Assembly (NCBI GenBank): GCA_964429385.1 | Contig: CAYSBR010000015.1 | Coordinates: 1-64,000 of the forward strand | From: UBA2377 sp964429385 | GTDB taxonomy: Bacteria; Verrucomicrobiota; Verrucomicrobiia; Opitutales; Opitutaceae | Direction: 5' to 3' | DNA length: 64,000 nucleotides | Shown: one piece after another, positions 28,326-38,202 of the stretch | How positions within the stretch are numbered: position 1 is the first letter of the stretch | Layout: every line of letters starts with the position of its first letter | Notes under the pieces: model-generated | Seen by the model: only the letters and a program-made list of their open reading frames with translations | Database searches by the model: none | What the model was told of the DNA's origin: nothing | Made by a program: the position numbers and the translations under genes

Positions 28326-28920
28326 GCGGCAGGGTTTCGAGGCGCTGGTCGTGCGTGGCGACCAGACAGATGCAGCCGGCGGGCAAGTGCGCGCCAAGCA
28401 GGTTCATGATGACGCGGCAGTTGAGGTCGTCCAAGCCGGAGGTAGGCTCGTCGAGCAGGAACACGGCCGGCTCCTTGATGAGGGCGCGGGCGATGGCGGC
28501 GCGCTGCTGCTGACCGCCGGAGAGCGAGCCGGGATCGCGGTCGGCGAATGGCTCAAGGCCGAGCAGGGCGAGATATTTTTCAATGCGCGCATGGGTCACC
28601 GCGCGGTCGAGTCCGGCGAAGGCGCCGACGAGTGCGAGGTTGCGCCGCACGCTGGCGAGGGGAAGGAGGTTGAGTTGTTGGAAAACGAAACCGAGCTCGC
28701 GGCGTTGGAAGGTCGTGCCGTGGCCGATGCCGCCGGGCAGGCGGATGCGGCCGGCCGTGGGGCGCAGGTAACCGGCCACGAGTTTGAGCAGGGTGCTTTT
28801 TCCGCAGCCGGAGAAGCCCTTGATCAGGGTGAGGCCGGGACGGAAAGTGGCATCGAACGCGTCGAGCACGGGCACGCGACCGTAAGTGAAGCCGAGCGAT
28901 TCGCAGGTGAGGGCGCTCAT
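28264..28920 (-). CDS. ABC transporter ATP-binding protein (LolD/MacB-type)
   Basis: Encodes 218 residues from ATG 28920 (MSALTCESLGFTYG). Walker A GFSGCGKST, Q-loop FVFQQLNLLPL, signature LSGGQQQR, Walker B VFLLDEPTSGLDD and the switch histidine in VATHD are all present, so it should be catalytically competent. The length and motif style are those of LolD/MacB ATPases, which drive mechanotransmission rather than pore transport. The 3' end overlaps the permease start by 62 bases, implying translational coupling and fixed stoichiometry. A GC-rich hairpin without a T run (28969-28987) lies between it and the adaptor gene. Confidence 0.93.
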   Translation of the reverse strand: MSALTCESLGFTYGRVPVLDAFDATFRPGLTLIKGFSGCGKSTLLKLVAGYLRPTAGRIRLPGGIGHGTTFQRRELGFVFQQLNLLPLASVRRNLALVGAFAGLDRAVTHARIEKYLALLGLEPFADRDPGSLSGGQQQRAAIARALIKEPAVFLLDEPTSGLDDLNCRVIMNLLGAHLPAGCICLVATHDQRLETLPHESLDFNRFLPVERHLVALA

Positions 28921-28968
28921 GCAAGGAGAACCGCCGGTGCGTGCCGTGTGGACATTGCCGAAATGAGA

Positions 28969-28987
28969 CCGGCCTCGGCGAGGCCGG
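28969..28987 (-). other. intercistronic hairpin between adaptor and ATPase genes
   Basis: A perfect 8-bp stem CCGGCCTC/GAGGCCGG with a 3-base loop lies in the 91-base gap of the export operon. It has no T run, so it may stabilise or process the mRNA rather than stop transcription. Confidence 0.45.
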
Positions 28988-29011
28988 CTGCGATGACATC
29001 GGGAGGCGTTC

Positions 29012-30142
29012 TCATGGCTGGACGCCGATGGCGAGATGGGTGTCGCCGTGGAGGAGGATGCGGGCGCCGGGGATGAGTTGGGCGACGGCGGCGTCCCATC
29101 CGGCGGTGCGGACCAGCTCCGGGTCGGCGAGCGCGAGGTCGAGTTTGGGGACCAGGCGGGCGGACTCGGGTAGCACGAAGAGGAGTTGCGCACTGATCTG
29201 ACCACCCACGAGCGCGCGGGCCGTGCGCGTCTGCTCCGGACTGAAGGTGAAGTAATAGACGAGTTCGTCGCGCCCGAAGACTTCCTCGGAAAGGCTGCGG
29301 GCAAAGTCGGCGCGCAGCATGGAGGAACCGGCGGCGACGCGCAGCTTGACGCGCGAAGGATCGAGCAAGCGCCATTCGGTGCGCCGGATCACGGTGCGCG
29401 CGTCCACGCGGGAGAAGTCCTGCAACCGGGCCAGGTCCATGCCGCTTTCGATGTAGAGTGGTTCGCCGGCCGGCGGCAGCGGGGGGACGAGGGTGATCTC
29501 GCCGTCGAAGGGCATGGTGAGGCGGCTGTCGCGCTCGCGGCGTTCGAGTTCGATCTGCTGCTGTTCCAGCTTCAGGTGCAGCGCCTGCAATTCGAGTTCT
29601 TCCTGCCGGGGGGTGCCGACAAAGGTGAGCACTTCGCGCAGCAGCCGGGCCTGCCGGTCGAGCTGCACCAGCATGGCGCGGATTTTTTCGGTGCCGCCGG
29701 GGGTGTCCTGCTCGGCGAGATAGAGTTCGCCGAGCTCAGGCTCCTGGATGAGCTGGTTGAGCATGGCGGCCTGGCGTTCGATTTCGTCGAGGCGCTCGGT
29801 GAGGTCCGCGCGGTTGCGCGCCTGTTCGAGCCGGAGCGCGGGTTCTTCCTTGGCTTTGAGCGAGGCTTGGGCGAGGGCGACGGCGCGGCGCTCGAGGTTG
29901 AGGCGGGCCGGATCGAGTTCGGCCCAGACTTCGCCCTTGGCGATGATCCGGCGGGAGGGCGGCAGTTTGAGATGCAGCTGGCCGGTGGCGGGCGCCTTGA
30001 GCCGGAGATGGCGCGCGGGCCGGACCTCGGCATTGAGGGTGCCGATAACGATTTCGTCGGCGATCGGGTAGCGCCGCAGGTCGAGCGCGAGGAGGGAGGC
30101 CGTGGTGCAGAGGAAAAGGAGGGCGAGGCGGGGCGCGTTCAT
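29012..30142 (-). CDS. periplasmic adaptor (HlyD/MacA-like membrane fusion protein)
   Basis: Encodes 376 residues with an N-terminal signal peptide or anchor (MNAPRLALLFLCTTASLLAL). A short biotinyl-lipoyl-like strand pair (IGTLNAEVRPARHLRLKAPATGQL) is followed by a long charged coiled coil of about 110 residues rich in Glu, Arg, Gln and Leu (about 85-205), then a beta-barrel-like region (MPFDGEITLVPPLPPAGEPLY). This is the order of domains in periplasmic adaptors that bridge permease and outer-membrane factor. Its ATG overlaps the stop of the outer-membrane factor gene by 4 bases. Sequence conservation is weak, so the adaptor role rests on layout and context. Confidence 0.8.
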   Translation of the reverse strand: MNAPRLALLFLCTTASLLALDLRRYPIADEIVIGTLNAEVRPARHLRLKAPATGQLHLKLPPSRRIIAKGEVWAELDPARLNLERRAVALAQASLKAKEEPALRLEQARNRADLTERLDEIERQAAMLNQLIQEPELGELYLAEQDTPGGTEKIRAMLVQLDRQARLLREVLTFVGTPRQEELELQALHLKLEQQQIELERRERDSRLTMPFDGEITLVPPLPPAGEPLYIESGMDLARLQDFSRVDARTVIRRTEWRLLDPSRVKLRVAAGSSMLRADFARSLSEEVFGRDELVYYFTFSPEQTRTARALVGGQISAQLLFVLPESARLVPKLDLALADPELVRTAGWDAAVAQLIPGARILLHGDTHLAIGVQP

Positions 30143-31452
30143 GGTGAGGCGGGGCGACTCCAGCGGGATTCGTCGAGCAGCCAGAACAGGGCTTCGAGCT
30201 GGGTTTTTTCGAGAAGGAGTGAGGTGCGCTGCTGGTCGAGGGCGAGCAGGCGTTCGAGATTATCGCGGGTACGGGCGGGGCTTTGTGCGGCGGGCAGCGA
30301 ACGCAGGGCTGCAAGCCGGGCCTCGGTGAGACGGAACTGCCGGGCGTTGAGGCGCAGCGACTCGCGGGCGCGGGCGAGGCCGGTGAGCGTAAGGGTGTTT
30401 TGCTCGCGCAGCTTTGCCTCCAGTCGGGCAAAGTCGCGTTGGGTCTCGTGCCGCTGTTGCGCGAGGCTGCCACGCAGGTCGAGCGGCACAGAGGCGCCGA
30501 GATTCAGGACCAGCGAGTCGGCGGACCAGGACGGCCCACCGCGCGACTGGTAGAAGGGTGGACTGCTGAGGTTGAGGGAGAGATCGGGCCAGTATTGGAG
30601 CGTGATGCCGCGCTGGCGAAGGCGCGCGCCTTCGAGCTCCGTGGCCTGCAGGCGGCGGTAGAGTCCGCCGAAGCGGGCGATGTCCTGCAGATCAAGATCC
30701 GCGTCGGCGTAGTCGAAGCGTGGCAGGCCGGCAGGGTCGAGAGCCCATTCAACGGAGGCGTTCCCGAGGATTTCGGCGAGGGCATCCTGCAGGGAGTCGG
30801 CTTCACGGCGGAGGCTCCAGAGCAGGGTTTCGTGTTCGAGCTTTTGCGGGCTGGCGTCGAGGCTGAGCGAGAGCGGGCCGGGTTGGGGCCAGCGTTGGGC
30901 GAGGGCGAGCTGGCGGCGGCGCTGGGCGAGGAGCTCGGTGCGCACAAAGAGTTCGCGCAGCTGGAGGGTGAGTTCGCGCGTTTTGAGTTCGAGCGCCCAT
31001 TCGGCGCGGATGACTTCGAGTTCGCCGGCGTAGTGGCGCATGCGCCACTGGATGAGGCCGGGGACGTTGAAGAAGCCGTAAAGGGAGAGCGCGGCGTCAT
31101 CGCCGTTGAGGTCGCCGAGTTGTGAGAGGGCCTTGGTGAGGGTGCCGGTTACGGCGGCGCCGGGGATGAGGTCGCGGTTGACCTGCCGGAGACGTTCTCG
31201 GCTGGTTATGAGCGCGTCATGGGACTGGCGCAGCGTCTGGTTGTGCGCCTGCATCAGCGCGAGCGCATCGGGCCATGTCACGGTGCGCGCCGGGCGGTCG
31301 GCGAGGGCGGCGGCCTGGGCCTGGATTGAGGCGGCGACTTCGGCTTCGCGTTTGGCCAGCTCCTCCGGGAGTGAGCGGCAGCCGGCGCACACGAGGAGCA
31401 GCAGGAGGAGCGTCCAAGGCCTGGTCGGAGCGTGGGCGTCAAAACAGGGCAT
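30139..31452 (-). CDS. TolC-like outer-membrane efflux factor, probable lipoprotein
   Basis: Encodes 437 residues from ATG 31452; another ATG at 31485 is possible. A leucine-rich signal (TLLLLLLVCAGC) ends in a cysteine that could be lipidated. The body is dominated by long helical, Arg/Leu/Gln-rich stretches arranged as two internal repeats (about 55-230 and 265-430), as in OprM/TolC proteins whose helices form the periplasmic tunnel. Segments such as ALALMQAHNQTLRQSHDAL and LRQRGITLQYWPDLSLNLS match the family pattern of a helix leading to a beta strand that inserts in the outer membrane. First gene of the export operon. Confidence 0.82.
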   Translation of the reverse strand: MPCFDAHAPTRPWTLLLLLLVCAGCRSLPEELAKREAEVAASIQAQAAALADRPARTVTWPDALALMQAHNQTLRQSHDALITSRERLRQVNRDLIPGAAVTGTLTKALSQLGDLNGDDAALSLYGFFNVPGLIQWRMRHYAGELEVIRAEWALELKTRELTLQLRELFVRTELLAQRRRQLALAQRWPQPGPLSLSLDASPQKLEHETLLWSLRREADSLQDALAEILGNASVEWALDPAGLPRFDYADADLDLQDIARFGGLYRRLQATELEGARLRQRGITLQYWPDLSLNLSSPPFYQSRGGPSWSADSLVLNLGASVPLDLRGSLAQQRHETQRDFARLEAKLREQNTLTLTGLARARESLRLNARQFRLTEARLAALRSLPAAQSPARTRDNLERLLALDQQRTSLLLEKTQLEALFWLLDESRWSRPASP

Positions 31453-31497
31453 GGCGCGATGCGTGATTGGCGAGGAGAGGCGCATGGTCCCGCGACG

Positions 31498-31528
31498 GCA
31501 AAGCCCCGGCGTTTTCGCACACCGGGGC
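31498..31528 (-). terminator. probable terminator of the Gly/Asn-rich lipoprotein gene
   Basis: GCCCCGG and CCGGGGC (31503-31509 and 31522-31528) form a 7-bp stem with a 12-base loop, followed on the minus strand by a short CTTTGCC tract. It lies between the lipoprotein stop and the outer-membrane factor start. The T run is short, so termination may be partial. Confidence 0.45.
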
Positions 31529-31548
31529 CAGGCGGATGCGTGGGATGG

Positions 31549-32820
31549 TTAATCCAACGCGTAGGTGAACGACGTCATGGACGGGGGCAGGGTGACTGCG
31601 GTGCGGCCGAAGGAGAGCACGACACGCGTGGCTGCATCGCCGGGCTGAAGTGCGACCGTGCCGAGGAAACTGTCGGTGTAACCGGGGCCGGTGACGAGCA
31701 GCTGATAGAGGTTGAAATTGCCTTCACGGGCCTTGAACGGAATGCTGAAGCCCTTGAACTGGAGCGAGCCGTCGGAACCGATGGTAAAGGCGACGGCTTC
31801 ATCCACGGTGAAGGAGGGGAAGCCGGCGATCGCGGCGGACCCGGCGGGGCTGATGGTGTAGGAAATCACCTTGTGGGTGAAGGTCGTGCCCGCGACGAAG
31901 TTGCCGTTGCTGCCAAAGCTGGCGTTGCCGTTGCCGCCGTTGTTGCCCCCGCCATTGTTGTTGTTGCCCCCGTTGGAGCCGTTGCCACCGGTGTCGCGAT
32001 ACTGGCCATACCAAGGGGTGCCTCCGGTCTTGGCCAGGTTGATTTCGTTGAAGGTGTTGTCGTTGCGGATGGAGGCGGCGTATTCGAGATCGCCGTCCTT
32101 GAAGATCCATTCGTAGGGGTTCTGGTTGCGATGGACGGGGCCGGTGAGGGTCTTGTTGTCGAAGGCGAGGCTCTTGGCGGCGATGGTGAAGGTTTTCTTC
32201 GTGCCTTCGGCGACGGGCGAGCCGGTCTGCGTGTAAGTGAAGGTCAGGTTGTATGTGCCCCGCATGGTCGCGGGGATGTCGGGCGCGAGGACTTCGTTGG
32301 CGCCGACGGGCGTGGGGATGGTCGTGCCGCCGCCGGGATTGGTCGGAGGCGTGGTGGTGGAGCCGCCGCCGGTCACCGCTGCGGCGGGGAGGGTGCCGCT
32401 GGTGACGTTGGTGGGGTAGGTCTGGCCGTTGTAAACGGTGCTGAAGCCGGTGACATTACCGCCCTGGGTCGTGAAGGACTGGAAGGTCATGTTCATCACC
32501 TGGCCGATGGCGGGGAGGTTGACCACGAGCGTGCCGGAAAGGTAGTCCGGCGCGGGGGTGTAGGTGTAGCTGCCGTTGAGGGCGGAGGCTGCGGTGGGGA
32601 AGGCGCCACCGGTCACGGAATTGAGGTAGGTCAGCTGGCCGTTGCTGAGGAAGCTGATGGTCGGGTTGATATCAATGGTGACGCCGGAGAAGGCAGAGTA
32701 AACGGCCGGTCCGGGGGCATTGTTGACCGGAGCGTCGTCCCCGCCTCCGCAACCGGAGACGAAAAGGACCGCGAGGGCGGCGCATGCTGGGATGAAGAGA
32801 GAGAACAATCGGTTTTTCAT
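31549..32820 (-). CDS. Gly/Asn-rich exported lipoprotein
   Basis: Encodes 423 residues from ATG 32820; the frame upstream to 32919 lacks a signal peptide, while MKNRLFSLFIPACAALAVLFVSGC is a clean lipoprotein signal with the lipidated Cys at 24. The mature chain is Thr/Gly/Asn-rich with beta-strand character and no Cys pairs. It has Pro/Gly/Thr linker segments near 160-180 and a 30-residue Gly/Asn/Ser stretch near 275-305. Two similar halves (YTYTPAPDYLSGTLVV and THKVISYTISPAG) hint at repeated immunoglobulin-like or lipocalin-like domains. No named family recognised. It is likely an outer-membrane or surface protein. Confidence 0.7.
   Translation of the reverse strand: MKNRLFSLFIPACAALAVLFVSGCGGGDDAPVNNAPGPAVYSAFSGVTIDINPTISFLSNGQLTYLNSVTGGAFPTAASALNGSYTYTPAPDYLSGTLVVNLPAIGQVMNMTFQSFTTQGGNVTGFSTVYNGQTYPTNVTSGTLPAAAVTGGGSTTTPPTNPGGGTTIPTPVGANEVLAPDIPATMRGTYNLTFTYTQTGSPVAEGTKKTFTIAAKSLAFDNKTLTGPVHRNQNPYEWIFKDGDLEYAASIRNDNTFNEINLAKTGGTPWYGQYRDTGGNGSNGGNNNNGGGNNGGNGNASFGSNGNFVAGTTFTHKVISYTISPAGSAAIAGFPSFTVDEAVAFTIGSDGSLQFKGFSIPFKAREGNFNLYQLLVTGPGYTDSFLGTVALQPGDAATRVVLSFGRTAVTLPPSMTSFTYALD
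31901..31997 (-). repeat. low-complexity Gly/Asn codon tract inside the lipoprotein gene
   Basis: Runs of GGC, AAC and AAT codons give an in-frame Gly/Asn tract. Such tracts change length easily by slippage and often form flexible linkers. Confidence 0.7.
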
Positions 32821-32993
32821 GGTGCCGCGCTGACGATAACAAATGGCGACTGGCACCTGAATACGCATAGGTGCGTAGCTCGCGCAGGTAATCACCTGGC
32901 GCACGGCCGTTGCGGACAATCTCCGCGCCGGGTGTGGCGGCGCGAATATGAAGATGCGGGGTGAACCCCGCTAGGGAAGGGACGCGCGCCGGT

Positions 32994-33455
32994 TTACTTT
33001 TTCTTGTAAACCGTGGCGGGGTCGAAGACGCGCCGCGCGGCGAACTCGAGCGTGAGCGAGGAGGGTTCGTCGGGATTCGCTCCGGGCGCGAGCTGGCGGT
33101 AGAAGCAGGACTTGTAGCCGTTGTGGCAGGCGGCGCCGCCGACATTTTCGACGCGCAGTTGGATCACGTCCTGGTCGCAGTCGGTGAGCACGGCCTTCAC
33201 AAGCTGGGCGTTGCCGGACTCCTCGCCTTTGACCCAGAGTTTTTTGCGCGAGCGGCTCCAGTAGGTGGCCTTGCCGGTGCGGAGCGTGTGCGCGAGCGAT
33301 TCGGCGTTCATGAAGGCGAACATCAACACCTCGTTGGTCTCATGGTCGCACGTGATGCAGGGAATCAGCCCGTCGGCATCGAACTTGGGCTGGAGCAGGG
33401 TGCCGAGTTCGATCTCGGAGGTGGTGGTGCGGGCGGGGAAGACAAACGTGCTCAT
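32994..33455 (-). CDS. hisI: phosphoribosyl-AMP cyclohydrolase
   Basis: Encodes 153 residues from ATG 33455 (MSTFVFPARTTTSEIELG). It opens the adenine ring of phosphoribosyl-AMP in histidine synthesis. The metal-binding core DCDQDVIQLRVENVGGAACH and the downstream SCFYR motif, with the conserved Asp and Cys residues, are present, as are MNAESL and ATYWSRSRKKLW. Length slightly exceeds the minimal enzyme and lacks the HisE pyrophosphohydrolase domain, so this is the single-function form. It is not next to other his genes here. Cytoplasmic. Confidence 0.93.
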   Translation of the reverse strand: MSTFVFPARTTTSEIELGTLLQPKFDADGLIPCITCDHETNEVLMFAFMNAESLAHTLRTGKATYWSRSRKKLWVKGEESGNAQLVKAVLTDCDQDVIQLRVENVGGAACHNGYKSCFYRQLAPGANPDEPSSLTLEFAARRVFDPATVYKKK

Positions 33456-33588
33456 GGGAAAATGTTCGGCTCTTTCATGCCCGAGGCCGGGGCGCCGAGG
33501 CAATCCCTGTGTTTGAATCAACGCAGGCGCGGATGGGGATCACGAATGGACACTTTCATCCGACAGGACTCCCGCGGCGTTTTCCCGC

Positions 33589-33888
33589 TCAGGAGGCGGC
33601 GAGTTGTCGGAGATAGTCGAAGGAGTAAAGCCCGGTGCGATGTCCGTCGCTGAAATCGAAGCGCAGCGCGTAGTTGCCGATGCGCTCCCAGCCGGTGACC
33701 TGTATGCCGGAGAAATCACGCGGGCCGTGCCCGCCATGCTGCTGGCCGAGGATGTCGCGCTCGCCCTGGGTCTCGGCGCTGGGCGAGGCCGCGCGCAGCC
33801 GCGCGAAGGAAAAATAACTCTCGTGTCCATCGTCCCAGACGATGGCGACCTCCTGGCCGATGAGCTGGATGTTGACCGGGTTGTGCAT
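33589..33888 (-). CDS. DUF971 (gamma-butyrobetaine hydroxylase N-terminal-like) protein
   Basis: Encodes 99 residues from ATG 33888; the open frame further upstream reads through an intergenic repeat and is not conserved in character. The sequence QEVAIVWDDGHESYFSFARLRAASP followed by GWERIGNYALRFDFSDGHRTGLYSFDYLRQL is the DUF971 signature, a small domain also fused to butyrobetaine dioxygenases and linked to iron-sulfur metabolism in some genomes. The stand-alone role is unknown. It lies on the same strand as hisI, 133 bases upstream of it. Confidence 0.82.
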   Translation of the reverse strand: MHNPVNIQLIGQEVAIVWDDGHESYFSFARLRAASPSAETQGERDILGQQHGGHGPRDFSGIQVTGWERIGNYALRFDFSDGHRTGLYSFDYLRQLAAS

Positions 33889-33951
33889 GTGAGATTGGGA
33901 GCGAGATAAAGGTGCAGGCCGGGTGATTTTAAACCACATATTTTCACCGAA

Positions 33952-34118
33952 GGGGAAACCACGAACGCACACGAATGGGCATGAATTGAATTGCGCACAG
34001 CCTCTTCCCCTGGTCTCCACAACTGACGCTCTCGCCTGAGCCGGCGGCCCGATCACACTTATGCCGGCCTTCGCATTGGGGCGCCTTGGTATCCATTCGT
34101 GTTTCCACCGTGGTTCCG
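33952..34118. repeat. inverted pair of ACCACGAA...ACACGAATG repeats
   Basis: One end (33952-33985) reads ACCACGAACGCACACGAATG on the plus strand and the other (34089-34118) reads a similar unit on the minus strand, so the two arms face each other across about 100 bases. The same unit occurs again around 41.0-41.3 kb. It fills most of the 288-base gap between the DUF971 and NADH dehydrogenase genes, where no gene is seen. Confidence 0.55.
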
Positions 34119-34176
34119 GTTTCCTGCATTCTTTCCAGGGGTTGCCTTACTGGGCGGATGCGACACGCTGCCCGGC

Positions 34177-35481
<1,305 letters not shown>

Positions 35482-35818
35482 TCAACTCGGGTCGCCGCCG
35501 CCCGCGGATAACGGTTCATATTCCGCGCCCTCTTATCGAACCGGCTGACGGATGGCCGTAGGGTGGGCCGTGCGCTCCGCGCGTGGCGATTTGAAAGAGG
35601 AAACGGCATCCCTGCCGCGCGGAGCACACGGCCTACCTTGGAAAAGGGCCAGTTTGGAGTGCGAGAGCCGCCAGAAGCGGAAACCGCGTGGCCGGCATCC
35701 GTGCCAAACAGGGAGTCGAGCGGGCGGCCTGTCCGCTTTCCAAGCCACTTCCAATCTGTGCCATCCGTCCGAGGTGGGTTTTCGTTTTGTCTCCGTTCAC
35801 CCTAGGATGCGGTTGGCG
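35482..35818. other. 337-base intergenic region
   Basis: Holds the palindromic repeat at 35558-35640. In the rest I see no credible gene, only out-of-frame reading frames with atypical composition. Confidence 0.6.
35558..35640. repeat. palindromic repeat, copy 1
   Basis: The left arm GGGCCGTGCGCTCCGC (within 35561-35583) is matched by an inverted, slightly degenerate right arm (35614-35640) about 30 bases away. The same element recurs at 43777-43864. It resembles REP/BIME-type dispersed palindromes and lies just downstream of ndh. Confidence 0.75.
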
Positions 35819-36130
35819 TTACGCCCACAGTTGCCGAGGGGCGCTGGCCTCGGTGGGCGGATAGGCGTGGAGCGTGTGGGTTGAGTCGGACAAATAAACC
35901 GTGCCGCAGGCCGGGCATTGATAGGCGGGGCGACTGGCCTCGCTGAGCATGCTTCTGAGCCGGGTGCAGGCCTGGGCACGGGCTTGGGGTGTGTCACACT
36001 GCTGCTCGATGAGGGCATCAATTTTATCCCAAAGCGTGCACCAGCCGCGATCAGGCAGAAGGTGCGCCTTGTGCGGCAGATCATCGGTGGCGTCCGGGAT
36101 CAGGGTTCCGCAGTGGCAGGAGATTTTCAT
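35819..36130 (-). CDS. small zinc-ribbon-like protein
   Basis: Encodes 103 residues. It begins MKISCHCGTLIPDAT and contains a second cysteine pair, YQCPACGTVY near 70, so four cysteines (CxC and CxxC) could hold one zinc as in rubredoxin-like ribbons. A further region, WCTLWDKIDALIEQQ, is helical. The ATG is preceded by an AAGGA ribosome binding site at good spacing. It lies 34 bases downstream of the glycerophosphodiesterase gene and may be co-transcribed. No named family recognised; similar short proteins occur in many genomes without known function. Confidence 0.65.
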   Translation of the reverse strand: MKISCHCGTLIPDATDDLPHKAHLLPDRGWCTLWDKIDALIEQQCDTPQARAQACTRLRSMLSEASRPAYQCPACGTVYLSDSTHTLHAYPPTEASAPRQLWA

Positions 36131-36164
36131 GCTGATTCCTTGGTTGGGAGAAGGCCGGACGGGT

Positions 36165-36935
36165 TCAGCCCTTTTCCTCTCCGTGAAGCGTGTCCCGGAT
36201 CAAGCCCGGCCGGTCGGTGGTGATGGCATCCACCCCGGCGGCGGCGAGTTGCCGGGCGCGGGCGGGATCGTTCACCGTCCAGATGGCGAGTTTGAGCCCG
36301 GCGCGGTGCACTCGGTCAACCAACGCCGCGTCAATGGGCCAGTTGTCACCGAGATCCAGTCCCTCAAAGCCGGCTTCCCGGCAGAGTGCGATCAAGGGGT
36401 CGAGATCGGTTGTCGTGCGTTGCCGGCGGGAGCCTTCGTCGCATCCGTCGGCGAGCAGCAATACGCGACACTGCGGCCACGCGGCCTTGGTTTCGCGCAA
36501 CAGGGCGGCGTCAAAACAGATGAACCAGACCTGCTCGGGGACGAAGGAAACCCCGGAGAGGGCTTGCCGCAACGCGGGCATCAGACCGGCCCGGCCCTTG
36601 AGTTCGACATAGAGCCGCCGGTCCGGCGGCACGATGGCGATCACTTCGGACAGCGTCGGGATTTTCTCACCCTGAAACTCGGCGCTTTTCCAGCTCCCCG
36701 CATCAAGGGCGCGGAGGGTGGCGAAGTCCGTTGCTTCCACCGGTGCGGCGTAGCCGGTCGTGCGCTGGAGATCCGGGTCGTGCACCGCCACCACCGCGCC
36801 GTCGCGGGTGGCATACACATCAATCTCCGCCGCATCCGCCTGTTGCGCCCAGCCGAGCCTGATGGCGGCGAGGGTGTTCTCCGGCGCGTCATGGGACGCG
36901 CCGCGATGCGCGATGATTTCGGCAGGATGTTTCAT
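36165..36935 (-). CDS. glycerophosphodiester phosphodiesterase
   Basis: Encodes 256 residues, the usual GDPD length. The TIM-barrel active site shows HRGASHDAPENTLAAI (His10, Arg11, Glu19), EIDVYATRDGAVVAVHD (Glu38, Asp40, His52) and a later ELKG segment, all the residues needed for metal-dependent hydrolysis. It splits glycerophosphodiesters into sn-glycerol-3-phosphate and an alcohol. The C-terminal IWTVNDPARARQLAAAGVDAITTDRP motif is standard. No signal peptide, so a cytoplasmic UgpQ-like role is likely. It marks the left border of the AT-rich island. Confidence 0.93.
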   Translation of the reverse strand: MKHPAEIIAHRGASHDAPENTLAAIRLGWAQQADAAEIDVYATRDGAVVAVHDPDLQRTTGYAAPVEATDFATLRALDAGSWKSAEFQGEKIPTLSEVIAIVPPDRRLYVELKGRAGLMPALRQALSGVSFVPEQVWFICFDAALLRETKAAWPQCRVLLLADGCDEGSRRQRTTTDLDPLIALCREAGFEGLDLGDNWPIDAALVDRVHRAGLKLAIWTVNDPARARQLAAAGVDAITTDRPGLIRDTLHGEEKG

Positions 36936-37088
36936 ATTATTGGGGTCCGCTGGCCTCAGATGTGATTTGATCGGGTTAGAAGCATTGAAGCACAGAGAAG
37001 GGAGAAATTCTCATTGGGCTTAAGGTAAAGACTCCTCTCAGGTCCTTTATTTCTACTGGCTAAGATAATGAATCGGTGTGGCTCGAAA

Positions 37089-38096
37089 TTAATGGCCAAT
37101 AGTATTTCTACATAGATTGCCGCCATCGTCAAAAGAGGGAAGCCAACGAGGTCCGTCTCGATTATGGACAGCCTTCCAAACATGCGTGATTGCTGCAATC
37201 GTTAACCTTACTGCCCTCTCGACAACATTATGATCGATCGCGTGGAATTGTTCTTCCTTAATGTAGCCTAGCTTTGTTATCTTCTGTCCCGGTTCGCAAT
37301 GCACGAAAGAATCTCGACGTTTCTTTAGATCGTCAAAGAGTTCTACAAACAGCGGGCTATTTTGATCGATCAGATTGGGTTTGCCTGTGATTGCTGCAGG
37401 AATGGCGAAGAATCGCTTCTTTAGTGGTGACATTTCATCAGGTAATTTTGTCGTCGCGGCTACCGTCGGGTTAAGTATGCGCCATTCAGTTGTTAGACCG
37501 CTCACAAATGATTCTAACAGATTAAAACAAGCGATAATTACACTGCGCCCAAGTGACTGCATTCTTTCTGTGTGAGTAGGCTCGCCTCGCCTGAGGTTTT
37601 CAGCGCATTGCCGATATTCATCAAAAAACAAATTCCACAGGAACTCAATATCACGGGCCAAATGATATTCGGGATGACGGACGGCTGCACTACTGAAGCC
37701 TTGCAGTAGCACTTGGGCATAGGGAGGGCATTCAATACGGCGGCGGAGTGCCAGTGGTCCCAACTCAGACTCCACTTCATAGATAGTCCCTAAAACGAAA
37801 ATATGAGAGCCAGACCTATGCCAATCTTCAAATTTCTGGGCGCACCATTTGTAGGAAGACCGCTGTAGACTCTTTCTAATTAATATTTTCTTTGCGATCT
37901 CGCGAATATCGTCTTCAATATCTCTAATATGTCTCTTTAGAAATCCGTTCTCAAAAAAGGAATATTGAGGAATTTTAAATTCGGATTCCATCTCTTTTCC
38001 GCCTCTTGGCGCGCCATGCATCGCCATTGTAAGAATCCATGTTTTCTTGAGCATCTCGGCTTCTCGAACTAGACGCTGCTGTTTATATTCTGCCAT
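37089..38096 (-). CDS. HEPN-like domain protein (candidate RNase)
   Basis: Encodes 335 residues from ATG 38096, with an AGGTGG ribosome binding site 5 bases upstream. The N-terminal 110 residues are charged and helical (RHIRDIEDDIREIAKKILIR). The C-terminal half shows a hydrophobic helix SVIIACFNLLESFVSG (185-200), then LFDDLKKRRDSFVHCEPG, where Arg261 and His266 form the R-x4-H motif that marks the catalytic centre of HEPN ribonucleases, followed by a final helix (about 290-311). HEPN proteins act as toxins or effectors in many defence and toxin-antitoxin modules. No nucleotidyltransferase antitoxin is adjacent. Codon use is unlike the neighbours. Family assignment is by motif and helix pattern only. 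Confidence 0.55.
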   Translation of the reverse strand: MAEYKQQRLVREAEMLKKTWILTMAMHGAPRGGKEMESEFKIPQYSFFENGFLKRHIRDIEDDIREIAKKILIRKSLQRSSYKWCAQKFEDWHRSGSHIFVLGTIYEVESELGPLALRRRIECPPYAQVLLQGFSSAAVRHPEYHLARDIEFLWNLFFDEYRQCAENLRRGEPTHTERMQSLGRSVIIACFNLLESFVSGLTTEWRILNPTVAATTKLPDEMSPLKKRFFAIPAAITGKPNLIDQNSPLFVELFDDLKKRRDSFVHCEPGQKITKLGYIKEEQFHAIDHNVVERAVRLTIAAITHVWKAVHNRDGPRWLPSFDDGGNLCRNTIGH

Positions 38097-38202
38097 GGAG
38101 CCACCTGCCTATCGGATCGGTTGCCAATGTTTGAGGTCAGCCACGCAAGGAGAGTCAGCTCGCCAGAGTTGGATGTGCCAGCTGGTTGGTCCCTTCATCT
38201 TG

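Noticed and set aside
36956..37198. 80-codon minus-strand frame at the left island edge
   Set aside because: It overlaps the HEPN-like gene out of frame and has no ribosome binding site.
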